Assembly: GCA_034190875.2 (NCBI GenBank) | Contig: CM067354.1 | Location: forward strand, 42,352,775-42,416,774 | Direction of reading: 5' to 3' | Source: Urechis unicinctus | Taxonomy: Eukaryota > Annelida > Polychaeta > Xenopneusta > Urechidae | DNA length: 64,000 bases | In this document: piece after piece, positions 62,017-64,000 of the stretch | Layout of the letters: every line of letters begins with the position of its first letter | Position numbering within the stretch: position 1 is the first letter of the stretch | The notes under the pieces: generated by a model | The model's database searches: none | What the model saw: only the letters and a program-made list of their open reading frames with translations | Told to the model about the DNA's origin: nothing | Made by a program: the position numbers and the translations under genes

Positions 62017-63739
62017 CTACATGAGGTACATGTCGATGGTTTTCTGGATGGCACGGCGGTATTTCTCCTTCTGCGTGTCAATGCTGGAGTCTCCTGTCGT
62101 GCCAGCCTCATACCTGACACACATAAGTCAGCGAGGAGAAGCTAAGGTCAGATGGTGATGAAAGGGAACAAAGGTCGTCACAGTCTATATCACTTGTAAG
62201 AAGCAATGTAACATATATCGGCCACTACATTTGTCATTATTGTGTCAAAGGTCACAATAATGTAATAACAAATCAATGGTGAGGCAAAGACCATAGGTTA
62301 AAAAGGTATATTTCTTAAAACATGGTTTTAAGCGGTTAACAGAACTGTCACTGACTTACACAAATAAGAAACGCGTACACACATGGTCAGCATTTGGTAT
62401 CACCCAAAAATCGTTGATTTTCTTAAGGCCAGGACTGGAAATCACTGCAAAAAGTCATTGCTTATTGAGGTGAATGAATAGGAGCACAAATATAGTACTG
62501 AAGAAATGTTGGGGAACAAGGGATAAAGTATAAAAACTGCACCTTCACAGAGCGCAATGCACACAAGGTTGTTGCTGTTGAAGTACTGCTTCTTGTCGCC
62601 AACCTGCAGGCCCAGTAAACCTTTTGTCCCACATAATGTGGCAATGCATAGCTACGTATTAACAGTATGAGGGTTTGGTCTCGGAAGTACCATACCCCAG
62701 ATGACGTAAAACAAAGCCTTGATACTAGTTAAACTACTTGGTTTGAATGAACTGAGATGCATCATACCGCAGATAGCTTAGATATTGATTATGGTAATGG
62801 GTGTGTGCGAGAAGATTTTGTAAAACATGTTTGTAAACATTCATAATACCACTTTGTCTTTGCTTGTAAAACAAATTAATGTAAACAACCTGGATAGTAA
62901 TTGAACTGCTTGGTGTGAATGCAGCCGATGGCTTTTAAATTTGTCAATTGACATCAACAAAACAAACACCTGGATACTAGCTTGGTGTGAATGAATTGAG
63001 ATGTATCCTACCGCAGGACGTGCTGTGTCTTTCTGTGAGGTTGTTGATATAGGCAGAGTAATAGAAGGAGACGTCTGCGAGGGGGCTGAGGTAGACTCCT
63101 GCTCCAAAAGCCGCCCCATTCACCTGCAGCTCGGTGCCTGAGGTCTTGAAGAGACCCTGTCTCATGATGGAGTGCCAATTCTCAATGGGAGACCCACTTT
63201 CAAAACACAGTGGACATGACTCAAACCAAATGTGCTAAACACATGGTAATAAACGCATAACAATAACCCCAGCGATGAACACAAGATAATCAAACGTTGA
63301 TTAACACAGAACCATTACACCAGTAATGGACACAGTGAAAAATCCATTAAGTAATATTCAAAAAGTGATAACCTCACAGTGATAACAACAACAGAGTGGT
63401 GACCTCACAGTGATAACCTCACAATGATGACCTCACAGTGATGACATCACAGTGATAACCTCATGGTGATAACACAAGGTGATCACACATTGTGATGAGC
63501 CAAGGTAGTAAACTACTTGCTGCAGGGTCCTACATAATTCTGTCCGTTACAGTCCAATCCCGACGGCATGAATCATTATGAACAGCAGCCTACAGGTGTA
63601 TAAAGGAAAGATGGAGCAGTACTGACTGGAAGGCGAACTCGGAGCCATATTTACTGCGGGCTTCTCTGAAGATGGCATCCTTGGCAGGTGGGCTGCTCAT
63701 AAGAAGGAACTGATGCTCGGTACACATCTCTGCTATTTG
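62017..63739 (-). CDS. PARP6/PARP8-like mono-ADP-ribosyltransferase, last five exons (partial)
   Basis: Minus-strand exons 63739-63627, 63196-63012, 62620-62543, 62444-62360 and 62113-62017 (stop TAG) join in frame at GT-AG borders. They encode EHQFLLMSSPPAKDAIFREA, then FAF; a codon split over the junction gives His, followed by GSPIENWHSIMRQGLF, NGAAFGAGVYLSPLADVSFY, NNLVCIALCE, VISSPGLKKINDFWVIPNAD, HVCTRFLFVYEAG and a C-terminus ending IDMYLM. This is the PARP catalytic domain of the PARP6/PARP8 type, with NAD-binding His (FAFHGS) and Tyr (GVYLSP) present; the family modifies proteins with single ADP-ribose units. The 5' exons lie beyond the right edge. Introns hold short repeats of a CTGGATACTAG-containing segment. 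The gene looks intact as far as visible. Confidence 0.9.
63360..63500. repeat. Short minisatellite (CACAGTGATAACCT)
   Basis: About nine degenerate 14-18 bp units of CCTCACAGTGATAA in the intron upstream of the second PARP exon shown here. Confidence 0.85.
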
Positions 63740-63902
63740 CTGCAAGGTGCCAGCATAACAGATGTCATTAATCAACTAGGTAACACTTCTTAAGCAACAA
63801 GTGTTCTTGGTTATAATGACATCATATCAGCATTATTATTATTATATATAAATATATCTATATATATATAAAGATATGATATGTATATACATCTATATAT
63901 AG

Positions 63903-63903
<1 letters not shown>

Positions 63904-63949
<46 letters not shown>
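63904..63949. repeat. (CT)n microsatellite
   Basis: About 22 CT units after a TA-rich stretch (63836-63900). Confidence 0.95.
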
Positions 63950-63950
<1 letters not shown>

Positions 63951-64000
63951 GGTGACACCTCAAGGAAGTACGTCAAAAGCACAATACGTTAAGGGAAGCA
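63950..64000 (+). repeat. CT-array-linked dispersed repeat, copy 3 (cut by window edge)
   Basis: ATGGTGACACCTCAAGGAAG and TACGTCAAAAGCACAATACG, identical to copy 1, then TTAAGGGAAGCA where copies 1-2 have TGGTCGACAAGGGAAGCA; a 6-base deletion. Confidence 0.85.

Overview
The window is nuclear DNA from an invertebrate animal. Its genes are split by GT-AG introns and encode metazoan domain types: a fibrinogen-like domain, WSC, calcium-binding EGF repeats, a two-domain receptor tyrosine phosphatase, a GNAT acetyltransferase and a PARP. It is very rich in microsatellites, minisatellites and decayed transposable elements. A marine lophotrochozoan such as a mollusc would fit, but nothing here fixes the phylum.

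Left part (1-27.5 kb): long simple repeats (about 2-2.9 kb); a broken CR1/L2-type reverse transcriptase on the minus strand (2.9-4.0 kb); a broken DIRS-type element (8.0-8.8 kb); a tRNA-Gln-like locus with a Lys anticodon (9.76 kb); an intact four-exon secreted fibrinogen-like gene on the minus strand (11.3-12.9 kb); two inverted copies of a MITE with G-tract ends and perfect 8-bp target duplications (13.4 and 15.2 kb); a Crypton-type recombinase fragment between two hairpin repeats (15.9-17.2 kb); a three-exon NAT16-like acetyltransferase (17.3-19.3 kb); and a compact cluster of a RecQ-type helicase remnant, a DDE transposase and a YqaJ nuclease (21.2-23.9 kb), which resembles an ISL2EU-type transposon, followed by another non-LTR remnant.

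Centre (27.5-55.9 kb): a 20-kb segment and a deleted 7-kb second copy lie in tandem. The first copy holds a long receptor-type tyrosine phosphatase gene (signal peptide, WSC, eight EGF-type modules, one membrane span, active D1 and inactive D2) and, downstream on the minus strand, a two-exon gene for a small secreted peptide precursor ending in a disulfide-type loop. The second copy has lost the ectodomain and transmembrane exons and most of D2, carries frameshifts, and also holds a dead copy of the peptide gene. A third fragment of one phosphatase exon lies at 46.6 kb. Large minisatellites fill the phosphatase introns of both copies. One is built from the end of the catalytic-signature exon plus its splice donor.

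Right part (56-64 kb): a damaged remnant of a Polinton/adintovirus-like virus: two minus-strand structural-type ORFs, a frameshifted capsid-type gene, an ATPase start with a stop in its Walker A loop, and a small basic ORF. Then come minisatellites, GA/CT arrays with a linked dispersed repeat, and the five 3'-terminal exons of a PARP6/PARP8-like gene that continues beyond the right edge.
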